44,952 nt of DNA, from positions 1 to 44,952 of the forward strand of contig DAOUXC010000002.1 of NCBI GenBank assembly GCA_030666795.1. Reading direction: 5' to 3'. Both the position numbers and the translations under genes were made by a program. This stretch comes from Desulfobacteraceae bacterium (GTDB lineage: Bacteria > Desulfobacterota > DSM-4660 > Desulfatiglandales > Desulfatiglandaceae). Positions 1 through 7,642 of this stretch are shown piece after piece; positions within the stretch are counted from its first letter, which is position 1; every line of letters starts with the position of its first letter. Under the pieces are notes generated by a model. It did not search any database. It saw only the letters and a program-made list of their open reading frames with translations, and was not told the DNA's origin.

Positions 1-386
1 ACCATTGGGTTATCGGCCTTAACTGTCAGAGCGTCCCATTATAATAACAAGGTCGAAGCTATTTTGAAGCAAGTTTCTTTCATAAATGAATCCGACGCGA
101 AGCGTCAGTTTCAAATGCTAACGTTGCAAAAGTCGAAGATGCGGCAGATCTAAGGCGTCAAGGGTGAAGCTGTAGTACTTTACCGCGAACTTTTGACAAC
201 GCAGGAGATGTGGCATCCTCGGCTTTCCCATCGGGTAAATAACATGGCTGTTTTTCGTTGTTTTCAGGATGTCACTTGGAGTGTATTCCAACAACCGAGC
301 CAAAAAGGTTGAAAGAGGCTATAATACCAGTCTTTAAACCCAATTTGCCATGTTATTTATGCAACTATAGGGTAAATTGACTATGC
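1..386. other. Intergenic edge, no supported gene
   Basis: No convincing gene is seen. A 61-codon minus-strand frame (118-303) starts at TTG without a ribosome binding site and resembles no family I know; it may be chance or a decayed fragment. A small hairpin with stem GACGC/GCGTC and loop GAA lies at about 92-104 without a T-run. Confidence 0.4.
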
Positions 387-833
387 CTAATCGTAACTTG
401 CACGGGTCACTTCATCACTCATGGTCGGCGCGACAATCGGCTTACAAGCGGAGCTCTCCCATGTCCCGAGAGCGGTATGCATATCAAGATACTTTTTCGG
501 TATGGGGTGGGTTCCTACAACGACATGCACTTCGTAGCGTTTTTCGAGAAAGGCTTTAAACGTATCGATATAGGGACAGGGGGGATAACCAACCACCAGG
601 CCGGTGGCCAAATGAATAACCTCCGCGCCATTTTTCACCATCTCTTCCCCCGCATATTCTATATTGCCACCGGGACAACCATCGCACGTTGTAAAACCAA
701 CCAACTCAGGTTCGGTGTCCGTGTAGATGCTGAAGGCCCCTTCCTTTTTCTTCATTGCCCGGAAACACTTCCCGCCCGCGCAGCGACGGTAGCGATCACA
801 GATAATTATTCCAATCTTTGTCTTTGAATTCAT
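387..833 (-). CDS. CGGC domain-containing protein
   Basis: A 148-residue cytoplasmic protein of the CGGC-domain family, small cysteine-rich proteins thought to bind metal but without an established reaction. Visible cysteines are in CDRYRRCAGGKC near the N-terminus, CDGCPGG in the middle and PPCPY further on. This is the usual family layout, and the length fits. I chose the ATG at 833 over an upstream TTG at 848 because an AAGGGAG ribosome binding site lies about 5-6 bases before it. The gene is divergent from the Cache/kinase block, with about 180 bp between starts, so the two share a promoter region. No signal peptide is visible. The family call is firm; the function is unknown. Confidence 0.85.
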   Translation of the reverse strand: MNSKTKIGIIICDRYRRCAGGKCFRAMKKKEGAFSIYTDTEPELVGFTTCDGCPGGNIEYAGEEMVKNGAEVIHLATGLVVGYPPCPYIDTFKAFLEKRYEVHVVVGTHPIPKKYLDMHTALGTWESSACKPIVAPTMSDEVTRASYD

Positions 834-954
834 TTCAACTCCCTTCAATTTTTATTTGATAAATTTTTAAAGCATTCGAACGGGTCATGGGGTTGACTGA
901 TAAAGGATCATAAAGAGAAGGGAAAAGAAACCTTTTTTGTGATTATGGAATGAA

Positions 955-983
955 TTGATATTTCAGCCTGAATTTGATATCTT
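955..983 (+). promoter_or_regulatory. Candidate sigma70-type promoter for the Cache/kinase operon
   Basis: TTGATA (955-960), a 17-base spacer, then TATCTT (978-983). This would start transcription near 990, giving a leader of about 25 bases before the ATG at 1015. Judged by eye only. Confidence 0.4.
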
Positions 984-1014
984 CCGATGGCACATCGGTC
1001 GGAAAGGATTATTT

Positions 1015-1629
1015 ATGCTTGAAAAAGACATTTCAGCCCGTGCAGGCAAGTCCTCTTTAGTCGCGATGTTTCTGATGACCGCGCTCCTGGTTTTTCCACT
1101 GGAAATGTCGTTCACGGCATCCCTGCGTGATTTTGTGAAAGAAAAAGAAAATATAGAGACAAATGAGTTAACGGAAAAAGCTTCCTTACATCCTATTCTT
1201 GTCATGAATAAGGTCAACCGGTTCTGCAGACTGCTTCAACAAAAAGGCGCTGCCGCCTTCAAAATCTGCATGAATAAAGAAAGTGCTTTTTTCGATCATG
1301 AGACCTACATCTTTGCCCACACCCTGGTGGACGCTGAGGTCATGGCCTCTCCAATGGACCCTGAAATGGTGGGGAAAAACATTCTGTTCATGCAGGACAT
1401 CATCGGAAAGCTGTATATCGCGGAAATGAACAGGATGGTGAAGGAAAACAAGGCAGGATGGATTGAGTATTATTATCGCAAAACCAGCGAAGAGATGCCA
1501 ATTGTTAAAACCGCATATGCCCGCGAATGCCGTGTTGACGGAAGGACATATGTGATCGCCTGCGGGATAGAAAACATCACAAAGAACCAGGTGCTGAAGG
1601 TGCTTCAGGACCTGGTCCCTGAAAAATGA
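1015..1629 (+). CDS. Stand-alone Cache-domain (sCache_2-like) periplasmic sensor protein
   Basis: A 204-residue protein with a hydrophobic N-terminal signal or anchor segment (about residues 14-38) followed by one Cache-type ligand-binding domain. Family-like motifs are the stretch around AHTLVDAEVMASPMDPE, the GKN following it, and the GWIEYYY segment; the end resembles the final strand of single-Cache domains. There is no kinase, HAMP or methyl-accepting region, so the protein can only sense and must pass the signal to a partner. The start at 1015 is supported by an AAAGG motif just upstream. Its stop overlaps the histidine kinase start by 4 bp, so the two are translationally coupled and the kinase is the natural partner. 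The ligand is unknown; related Cache domains often bind small carboxylates or amino acids. Confidence 0.8.
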   Translation: MLEKDISARAGKSSLVAMFLMTALLVFPLEMSFTASLRDFVKEKENIETNELTEKASLHPILVMNKVNRFCRLLQQKGAAAFKICMNKESAFFDHETYIFAHTLVDAEVMASPMDPEMVGKNILFMQDIIGKLYIAEMNRMVKENKAGWIEYYYRKTSEEMPIVKTAYARECRVDGRTYVIACGIENITKNQVLKVLQDLVPEK

Positions 1630-3449
1630 TCCATATGCTGAACAGAAAGCCTACTTTATTTACCGGTATAAAAAAAAGGTTGACAATATCCATGATCCTG
1701 GTGGTCTTTATATTGATCGCCATGCTCGTGGCTTGCGGATATTTTCTTTTTCATTTGGAGGAAAAATACGAAATACAGGAAGGGGCCGGTCGGATCGTTA
1801 AACTCATCCAGCAGGCTCAGATAGCGGAAAAAGCGTATCGTAAATATTATGAGGACGGCTACCGGCACACGGTCAAAAAGAAAACACAGGAAATGCTGAA
1901 CGATCTGGACACGAACGGCCATATTTTCGGTCCGGCCAAGCATCCACTCATCGACCTGATCAAGGCCTACCAGAAATCTTTCGAAGAAATCGTTGCCCTT
2001 TATAAACTCCAGGAAGAGATGAACGACCGCCTGAACGCGAACGTGGAGAGCGTCCAGTCCATGTGTCTGGGTCTGAGTCTCGACACCCAGACCAGGGAAC
2101 TGAATCCTCACCCCGGATCAAGACCCCAAACCGTTTACATGGCTGCTGGCCAACGTTTGGCCTTACATCATATCCGCAACATGTGCTTACGAATCCTGGT
2201 CCACCACAAACGTTCCATCATTTCCAAGGATGAGAAACATTTAAACCTCCTTTTCAATTATGTGAAGACATACAGTCCGGGTATATTCGGGGCCCTGGAG
2301 CTGAGCAGTGAGACTCTGGGCGACACGGCCCTGCAAAAGGAGACTGCCGATCTCATCACAACCATCAAAGATTGCGTCACCCTGATTCGGGAATCAGCGG
2401 ACCTGGTGCACGCGGAAAATCTCAAGGAAGAGCAATTTGATCTCATCGCCCAAAAATTGACCGCCAAAGCGGACAGCATCCATTTGGAGGCCTATTCCGC
2501 CAAAAAAAGGCTGAAGACCTCAGCCGCCATACTGCTGGTCCTGCTCATTTCAGCGGGGATCCTTATTATTGTTCTGGTAACGATGGCGACGAATCGTTCC
2601 ATTACCAGGCCTCTCAATCATATGGTCAGAACCGCGAAAGCCATAAAGGAGGGAGACCTGGACCAGACTGTCGAGATAAAAGGAGACAACGAATTCGCCA
2701 AACTCGGCAGAGCCATCAACGCCACCACTTCTCACCTGGCCCAATCCCTGCGGCTCCTGGAAAATGAGGTGGCTGAAAGAAAATCCGCGGAGCGTGAGAT
2801 CAAGGCCCTGTCCCGCAAGATGATCACAAACCAGGAAAATGAGAGGGCGTCCATCGCGAGAGAATTGCATGACGAGCTTGGGCAAATGCTCACACTGTTG
2901 AAAATCCAGGTGTCCCGCGTGTTTTCAAAGGGAGGAAACCATTACGCGAATCAGGACAAATCGTCAGAGGAGATCATCGATTCAATTGACAGGTTAATGT
3001 ATGAAGTCAAAGAACTGGCATTACGGCTCCGGCCGAAAATCCTGGACAGCATGGAACTGAATGAAGCCCTTCACTGGATGTGCAAAGAATTCACAAAAAG
3101 AACAGGTATCGAGTGTACCTTATCCGGGGATGTGATCAGCCTGGATGACGAGGTGATTGAATCGACTCTCTTCAGGGTTGCCCAGGAGTGTCTGACCAAT
3201 GTGACCCGCCATTCAAATGCCACCCATGTCAATATCAAATTATACAAGCAGGGTGAGTTGATCGAGTTTGAAATATCAGACAACGGGAGAGGATGCGACG
3301 AAGTTCTCTTAAATTCAGGGAAGGCGCTCGGCATTGCGGGCATGAAGGAGCGGGCAAGATTGATCGGCGGGGATTTGATAATACAAACAGCACCCGGTCA
3401 GGGCTTTTTTCTGAAACTGATTGTTCGGTTATCGGCCTTTACGGAGTAG
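1626..3449 (+). CDS. Membrane sensor histidine kinase, HisKA_3 (NarX/DegS-like) type
   Basis: A 607-residue kinase with TM1 at about 20-42, a long helical periplasmic region (about 43-297), TM2 at about 298-320 and a HAMP domain (321-373). A coiled linker leads to the HisKA_3 dimerisation box ARELHDELGQ with phospho-acceptor His415. The HATPase_c domain has an N-box (AQECLTNVTRHS), a G1 box (SDNGRG) and a late glycine region (GIAGMKERA). All catalytic motifs look intact. The periplasmic part is all-helical and carries no Cache fold, which fits the separate Cache protein upstream acting as ligand-sensing subunit. The start overlaps the upstream stop (ATGA). An alternative ATG lies three codons in. 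The next gene encodes the matching NarL-type regulator. Confidence 0.93.
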   Translation: MIHMLNRKPTLFTGIKKRLTISMILVVFILIAMLVACGYFLFHLEEKYEIQEGAGRIVKLIQQAQIAEKAYRKYYEDGYRHTVKKKTQEMLNDLDTNGHIFGPAKHPLIDLIKAYQKSFEEIVALYKLQEEMNDRLNANVESVQSMCLGLSLDTQTRELNPHPGSRPQTVYMAAGQRLALHHIRNMCLRILVHHKRSIISKDEKHLNLLFNYVKTYSPGIFGALELSSETLGDTALQKETADLITTIKDCVTLIRESADLVHAENLKEEQFDLIAQKLTAKADSIHLEAYSAKKRLKTSAAILLVLLISAGILIIVLVTMATNRSITRPLNHMVRTAKAIKEGDLDQTVEIKGDNEFAKLGRAINATTSHLAQSLRLLENEVAERKSAEREIKALSRKMITNQENERASIARELHDELGQMLTLLKIQVSRVFSKGGNHYANQDKSSEEIIDSIDRLMYEVKELALRLRPKILDSMELNEALHWMCKEFTKRTGIECTLSGDVISLDDEVIESTLFRVAQECLTNVTRHSNATHVNIKLYKQGELIEFEISDNGRGCDEVLLNSGKALGIAGMKERARLIGGDLIIQTAPGQGFFLKLIVRLSAFTE

Positions 3450-3454
3450 AAAAC

Positions 3455-4102
3455 ATGTCCGAGAAAATAAGAGTTGTCCTGGTGGATGACCATGAAATGG
3501 TTCGAGCGGGCTTCCGCGGTCTCATAAATGACCACACTGACATGGAGGTCGTCGGAGAGGCCTCCAACGGTCAGGAGGCCATAGAAACGGTCAAACGAAT
3601 AAAACCGGATGTCGCTGTCATAGACATCTCCATGCCGGGTATGGACGGGTTGGAACTGATCCCCAGGCTCAAAGACGTGAATCCGACAATAAAGGTTGTC
3701 CTGCTGAGCATGCATGAACTGGAGTACTTTGTTGTTCAGGCCCTGGAGCAGGGAGCAAATGGTTATGTCACCAAGAGTTCCGCGCCGGAAGACCTGGTCA
3801 AATCCATTCGAAAAGTTCATGGCGGCGGACGTTTTCTGAGTGAAAAGGCTTACGAACTCCTTGCCTACAGGATTACCGTCGGTTCCGATCATTCGGATCC
3901 GGTGTCCAAGCTTTCACAGCGTGAAAAACAGATACTGGTAGGACTCGCTCAGGGCATGACCGTTAACGAGATCGCGCAAAATTACTGCATCAGCCCGAAA
4001 ACGGTCAACACGTACCGGGCAAGGATTATGGAAAAACTCGACCTCAAAAACAATGTCGAGATGGCCCTTTTCGCTTTACGAAACAGTTTGATTGAACTCT
4101 GA
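3455..4102 (+). CDS. Response regulator, NarL/FixJ (LuxR-HTH) family
   Basis: A 215-residue two-domain regulator. The receiver has the acidic pair DD (11-12), phospho-acceptor Asp57 in VIDISMPG and the switch lysine in VTKSS. The C-terminal LuxR-type HTH begins at LSQREKQIL and has the recognition helix region SPKTVNTYRARI. I chose the ATG at 3455 because it gives the exact family N-terminus (MSEKIRVVLVDDHE) and has GGAG about 9 bases upstream; the frame stays open upstream only because it overlaps the kinase gene. It lies 5 bp after the kinase stop. It probably controls the transport and polymer block downstream, where direct repeats surround a promoter, but the target is inferred. Confidence 0.94.
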   Translation: MSEKIRVVLVDDHEMVRAGFRGLINDHTDMEVVGEASNGQEAIETVKRIKPDVAVIDISMPGMDGLELIPRLKDVNPTIKVVLLSMHELEYFVVQALEQGANGYVTKSSAPEDLVKSIRKVHGGGRFLSEKAYELLAYRITVGSDHSDPVSKLSQREKQILVGLAQGMTVNEIAQNYCISPKTVNTYRARIMEKLDLKNNVEMALFALRNSLIEL

Positions 4103-4107
4103 CCGGC

Positions 4108-4125
4108 CCGGCGCGGGTGCGCCGG
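4108..4125 (+). terminator. Hairpin just after the response regulator (weak terminator candidate)
   Basis: Perfect stem CCGGCGC, loop GGGT, stem GCGCCGG directly after the stop codon. No T-run follows, so it may only stabilise the mRNA 3' end or act with the second hairpin at 4240-4294. Confidence 0.35.
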
Positions 4126-4239
4126 TATCGAAATCCCGCATTCATATTCCGTCCCTGTTTTCTTTTGTTTCAGTCCTTTCCTGTCAGGCCCCGAACAAGA
4201 GGGATCTCTCGGAAAACCCTGTGGTCTCAATATATTTCA

Positions 4240-4294
4240 AAACGCGTGGATCCTTATGTAGTGAATTATCCTACACTGCACGCGTTTATTTTTT
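4240..4294 (+). terminator. Rho-independent terminator or attenuator before the transport/polymer operon
   Basis: Outer stem AAACGCGTG (4240-4248) pairs with CACGCGTTT (4279-4287). An inner stem TGTAG (4257-4261) pairs with CTACA (4271-4275). Six T follow (4289-4294). The shape fits an intrinsic terminator that closes the Cache/kinase/regulator unit and separates it from the next one. Confidence 0.6.
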
Positions 4295-4303
4295 ACATCA
4301 GGG

Positions 4304-4403
4304 TTCCGAAAAAATGACACTCTTTCCGAAATAGTCCGATTCCCACCCATTTGTTTCTATGTTTAAGTAGAAGCATTATCAGCAGTCTATCCAGTCCGAT
4401 TCC
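4304..4403 (+). promoter_or_regulatory. Promoter with paired direct repeats (candidate operator)
   Basis: A promoter-like pair TTGTTT (4351-4356), 17-base spacer, CATTAT (4374-4379) lies about 70 bp before the ATG at 4450. TTCCGAAA occurs twice, exactly 20 bp apart (4304-4311, 4324-4331). AGTCCGATTCC occurs twice, exactly 60 bp apart (4333-4343, 4393-4403), flanking the promoter on both sides. Spacings near whole helical turns suggest regulator binding on one DNA face. The response regulator next door is the obvious candidate; binding is inferred. Confidence 0.45.
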
Positions 4404-4449
4404 ATTTTGGGCTTTATTTCATATTTTTTTTACAGAGAAGGAGGACACA

Positions 4450-4956
4450 ATGATTAACAAAAACCTGAGCGCCGTCTTCTGTCTGGTTGCTTTCCTGTTG
4501 ATATCAGCTACGGCATACGGCGCCACGGCCGTTCGGCTGGCCACGGAACCGCGGGAAGAAAAACAGATAACGGTTTACGCGTATAAAATCAAACACCTTG
4601 CTACCCTGAACAGGGAAAAACCGGGGCCTTTGGTTGAAATTGTCAAAACCATTATCACGGACCCTGAACGGGAGGTCGAGGTCAAAGTCAAACCGGTAAA
4701 CGTTCTTATGAAATATGGACTCATTCAGTCGGTCGGGGTCGCGGCTATTGCCGGGAAAGGCGACTTTTCCGCGGAAGACCTGAAAGATCTTATCGAAGTC
4801 CCTATTTACGAAAAAGGGGGCAAAAAATATTCCTGCTTTTTTAATAAAAGGAATCCCAGGGGTGAGCCTTTGAGCAAAATTGCCATCAAAAACCTTAAAA
4901 AAATAAAAACGGACGGGACCTATAATCAGATTCTGAAAAAATACGCGAAAGAATAA
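4450..4956 (+). CDS. Short secreted protein, single-lobe SBP_bac_3-like
   Basis: A 168-residue precursor with a clear signal peptide (about 1-24, ending TAYGATA). The mature part is about 144 residues. Its end (LSKIAIKNLKKIKTDGTYNQILKKY) matches the closing helix of family 3 solute-binding proteins, which are usually about 230 residues mature. The first half could form the first strand-helix-strand units of lobe 1, and the segment PIYEKGGKKYSCFFNKR could be the returning strand. The middle, second lobe seems to be absent. The start at 4450 has a strong AGAAGGAGGA site; the frame upstream is non-coding. It lies 12 bp before the permease gene, so it probably serves transport. The match is from pattern reading and would need profile confirmation. 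Confidence 0.6.
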   Translation: MINKNLSAVFCLVAFLLISATAYGATAVRLATEPREEKQITVYAYKIKHLATLNREKPGPLVEIVKTIITDPEREVEVKVKPVNVLMKYGLIQSVGVAAIAGKGDFSAEDLKDLIEVPIYEKGGKKYSCFFNKRNPRGEPLSKIAIKNLKKIKTDGTYNQILKKYAKE

Positions 4957-4968
4957 AAGAGACAAACT

Positions 4969-6249
4969 ATGGTTTTATCCACCGTCCTGACGCTGGTCGT
5001 CATTCTCTCCATTGTCATCATATTTTCAACGGCCATTAAAATACCGGCCCCTTATACCATAACCCTCTCGGCCATAGCCGGCTCTCTGGTCGCGGGAACG
5101 GGATTGCCTGTTTCAAGATTTGTCGAGGGTTCGTTCGGGTTTTTCTATATTGTCATGGTATTTGCGGCGGGCCTTATACTTGTCAAAGTCATGTCGGAGA
5201 TCGGCTTCAACGAAGCCGTTAAAAAGGCGATACTCCTCAGATTCGGACGGTACCGCGTCCTCATGCTCCTGGGCATCATGTTTCTGCTCATGCTGCCCGG
5301 AATGCTTACGGGAATCGGTTCTGTGGCCGTGGTCAGCACCGGCGCCGTGGCAGCCCCCCTGTTGCTGGGAATGGGGATTCCCAGACCCTGGGCCGCGGTA
5401 TTCATCACCATGGGCGCCATTCTGGGTATGATCGCCCCGCCGGTGAATATCCCGTTGATGTATATCGGGGCCATTATTGCCATCCCCTATGAGGGATTCA
5501 CTCTGATCACACTGCTGCTGACGCTCCCTCTCGCCGCGGGATTCGCTTTATGGATCGGACTCCGGTACGGGGATAAAACCGCTCTGGAGGATTTGATCAG
5601 AAAGGCCTCCGAATCACCATCAGACAGCGAGGGACCGTTGGTTTATCTACCCATCATCGTGGTCACGGTTTTATTATTGTGCGAACGGACGGTTCCTCAT
5701 TTCCCGCATCTCAGCCTGCCCCTGATTCTCATGATCGGCGCGTTGACCGGGTTGCTGAAATTGAAAATCCGCGATTTTTTCAGGGCCTCCACAGAAGCCC
5801 TGGCCGGGCAGTCCTTTATCATCCTGATGATCATCGTCACCGTAGGTATAAAGAGTGAAATCCTGTCGTTGACCGGTGTCCGGGGTCTGTTGACGACTTT
5901 CTTCTTCGCGGGGCTGCCGGACTGGCTTTTCTATCCCAGCCTGATCAGCCTGCCGCTTCTGGGAAGCTTCGGGACCGTGTTCGGTTCCACCTTTATTCTG
6001 GGTTTCCCTTATGTCCTGGCCCTGCTTCCTAAAAGTACCATCATTACATCGGCCGCGGTCTCCCTGATTGCCGGTGTGGCGGATATTGTTCCTCCAACCG
6101 CTCTATCAGGAAATCTGGCGGCCCAGGCCGTAAATGAAGCGTCATACGCGCGGATTTTCCTGCGTTGCATGGTTCCGGCGTTGATCATGATCGTCTGGTC
6201 GATTGCCGTGATCCTGATGTCGCCGTTACTGAAACAACTGATTCCCTGA
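4969..6249 (+). CDS. TRAP transporter large permease (DctM family)
   Basis: A 426-residue polytopic inner-membrane protein, the usual size for the large subunit of TRAP transporters, which import organic acids or similar solutes using an ion gradient. Typical motifs are GMLTGIGSVAVVST with AAPLLLGMGIPRPWAA in the first half, GAILGMIAPPVNIPLMYIG, and in the second half GSFGTVFGSTFILGFPY and DIVPPTALSG. No normal DctQ small subunit (about 160 aa, four TM) or DctP binding protein (about 330 aa) is nearby. Instead a 168-aa single-lobe-like protein precedes it and a 53-aa membrane peptide follows. The substrate cannot be read from sequence; the neighbouring hydrolases suggest an acyl-amino acid or glutamyl product. 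Confidence 0.85.
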   Translation: MVLSTVLTLVVILSIVIIFSTAIKIPAPYTITLSAIAGSLVAGTGLPVSRFVEGSFGFFYIVMVFAAGLILVKVMSEIGFNEAVKKAILLRFGRYRVLMLLGIMFLLMLPGMLTGIGSVAVVSTGAVAAPLLLGMGIPRPWAAVFITMGAILGMIAPPVNIPLMYIGAIIAIPYEGFTLITLLLTLPLAAGFALWIGLRYGDKTALEDLIRKASESPSDSEGPLVYLPIIVVTVLLLCERTVPHFPHLSLPLILMIGALTGLLKLKIRDFFRASTEALAGQSFIILMIIVTVGIKSEILSLTGVRGLLTTFFFAGLPDWLFYPSLISLPLLGSFGTVFGSTFILGFPYVLALLPKSTIITSAAVSLIAGVADIVPPTALSGNLAAQAVNEASYARIFLRCMVPALIMIVWSIAVILMSPLLKQLIP

Positions 6250-6264
6250 GTATGGAGGTCCCCA

Positions 6265-6426
6265 ATGGACGAAGCCGCGATCATCGGCCTGTTGTATAAG
6301 CTCATCATAGTCTACTTTATCGTGATTTTTATAACCAATCTCTTCCGGAAAAAGAAGATATCGGATCAGGTGATGTACGCGGCCATATTGGTTCCCTTTG
6401 TACTCAGACTCTTCTCAATCAAATAA
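6265..6426 (+). CDS. 53-aa membrane peptide, possible mini small-subunit of the permease
   Basis: A short gene: ATG at 6265, stop TAA at 6424-6426, with a GGAGG site 6-10 bases upstream and only 15 bp after the permease stop. The peptide has a hydrophobic segment (about 8-24: GLLYKLIIVYFIVIFIT), a basic turn (NLFRKKK) and a second moderately hydrophobic segment (about 37-50: MYAAILVPFVLRLF). This predicts two membrane spans in a hairpin with the charged loop in the cytoplasm. The position is that of the small TRAP subunit (DctQ), but it is far too short for that family. Strong spacing and ribosome site make it a real gene; the role is inferred from position. Confidence 0.7.
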   Translation: MDEAAIIGLLYKLIIVYFIVIFITNLFRKKKISDQVMYAAILVPFVLRLFSIK

Positions 6427-6434
6427 AAAGCGAA

Positions 6435-7607
6435 ATGAAAAACATGATGAAGGCACTCAAATCAAATCACCGCATCGCTTCTTTTTTCCTCCTGGTTATG
6501 GCAGGCATCCTTATCATACACTCCGGAACCACGTTCCTTGAAATGCACAAACCGGATACCCTGTTTCCGGGTCCCGGCGTCACCGGAAAAGGAAAACTGA
6601 GCGACTATGTCCCCCGCCTGAAAGACACGCCCATGGATACGGATCTCTATTTTCTCAAGGGTAAGGAACCGGGTGGAAAATTCCTGATATTCGGAGGGAC
6701 CCACAATGATGAGATTGCCGCTCACGTTTCCGCCATCACCTTGCTGGAAAACGCCGTTGTCAAAAAGGGGGAACTGATTATCATCCCGAGAGTCAACCGG
6801 AGCGGCTCGACCTATACCCTTGAAATGGAGGCCTATCCTCAGTTTCTGGAGATCAAGACATCCAAAGGCGTCCGGAAGATCAGGACCGGCGCTCGATACG
6901 CCAATTGGGCCCATCAGTTCCCGGATCCGGAAGTCTACGCCCATCCCCTTACGGGTCAGAAATACCCGGGCACCGAATCCAGAAACCTGAACCGGGTCTA
7001 TCCCGGCAGGGCGAATGGATTTATCATGGAGAAAGTGGCCGCCGCGTTGATTGAATTCATCAACCGGGAAAAAATCAATCTGGTGCTCGACATGCATGAA
7101 GCGTACGCGGAGCACTACGTGGTTGACTGCCTGGTGGGTCATGACCGGGCCATGGAGCTGGTCGCCATGACCCTGATGGCGCTTCAAATGGAGGGAATCA
7201 GCATCAAGATGTTTCAATCCCCGAAAAAAGTATACGGTTTTTCCCACCGCGCCATTGGAGAGCATACCGACGCTATGGTCGTCCTGGCGGAAACGACCAA
7301 TATCGCGTTCGGGAAATTTCGAGGTAAAATCACACAGGATCTCTTATGGGACGGAAAGGATCCGTTTTACGATCTCCTGTACCGCAAGGGAAAATTGTTT
7401 GTTGAATACGATTCCAAGAAAGGCATCTCACTCGATGAAAGGGTGGCCCGGCATCTCACCACAGTTATGGAACTTTCCAGAAGCCTTTCCGAATACGATG
7501 AGTCCAAAACAATTGAAATAGACAATATTCCGGAATATTCGGAATTGCTCGATAAAGGGATCATAGGGCTTTTGGAACCCAAAGAGAGAAACGACAGATT
7601 TCAATAG
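6435..7607 (+). CDS. Zinc hydrolase, succinylglutamate desuccinylase/aspartoacylase (M14-like) family
   Basis: A 390-residue protein with an N-terminal membrane anchor or signal (about 16-35) and an M14-like zinc hydrolase domain. Zinc-site motifs are GGTHNDE (His and Glu ligands, HGNE-like in the family) and LVLDMHEAY (His ligand); SRNLNRVYPG is the substrate-binding arginine region, and LAETTN probably carries the catalytic Glu. Relatives cleave N-acyl groups from amino acids, or cut C-terminal residues. Here it would act in the periplasm. The start is 8 bp after the 53-aa gene, without a strong ribosome site, so translation is probably coupled. Next to a gamma-glutamate polymer synthase, cleavage of gamma-glutamyl or N-acyl-glutamate bonds is plausible but not proven. 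Confidence 0.85.
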   Translation: MKNMMKALKSNHRIASFFLLVMAGILIIHSGTTFLEMHKPDTLFPGPGVTGKGKLSDYVPRLKDTPMDTDLYFLKGKEPGGKFLIFGGTHNDEIAAHVSAITLLENAVVKKGELIIIPRVNRSGSTYTLEMEAYPQFLEIKTSKGVRKIRTGARYANWAHQFPDPEVYAHPLTGQKYPGTESRNLNRVYPGRANGFIMEKVAAALIEFINREKINLVLDMHEAYAEHYVVDCLVGHDRAMELVAMTLMALQMEGISIKMFQSPKKVYGFSHRAIGEHTDAMVVLAETTNIAFGKFRGKITQDLLWDGKDPFYDLLYRKGKLFVEYDSKKGISLDERVARHLTTVMELSRSLSEYDESKTIEIDNIPEYSELLDKGIIGLLEPKERNDRFQ

Positions 7608-7642
7608 AAAAAAACAAACCCAATGAAATATGGAGGCAAAAA

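Noticed and set aside
118-303. 61-codon minus-strand open frame
   Set aside because: TTG start, no ribosome site, no family likeness; not enough to call a gene.
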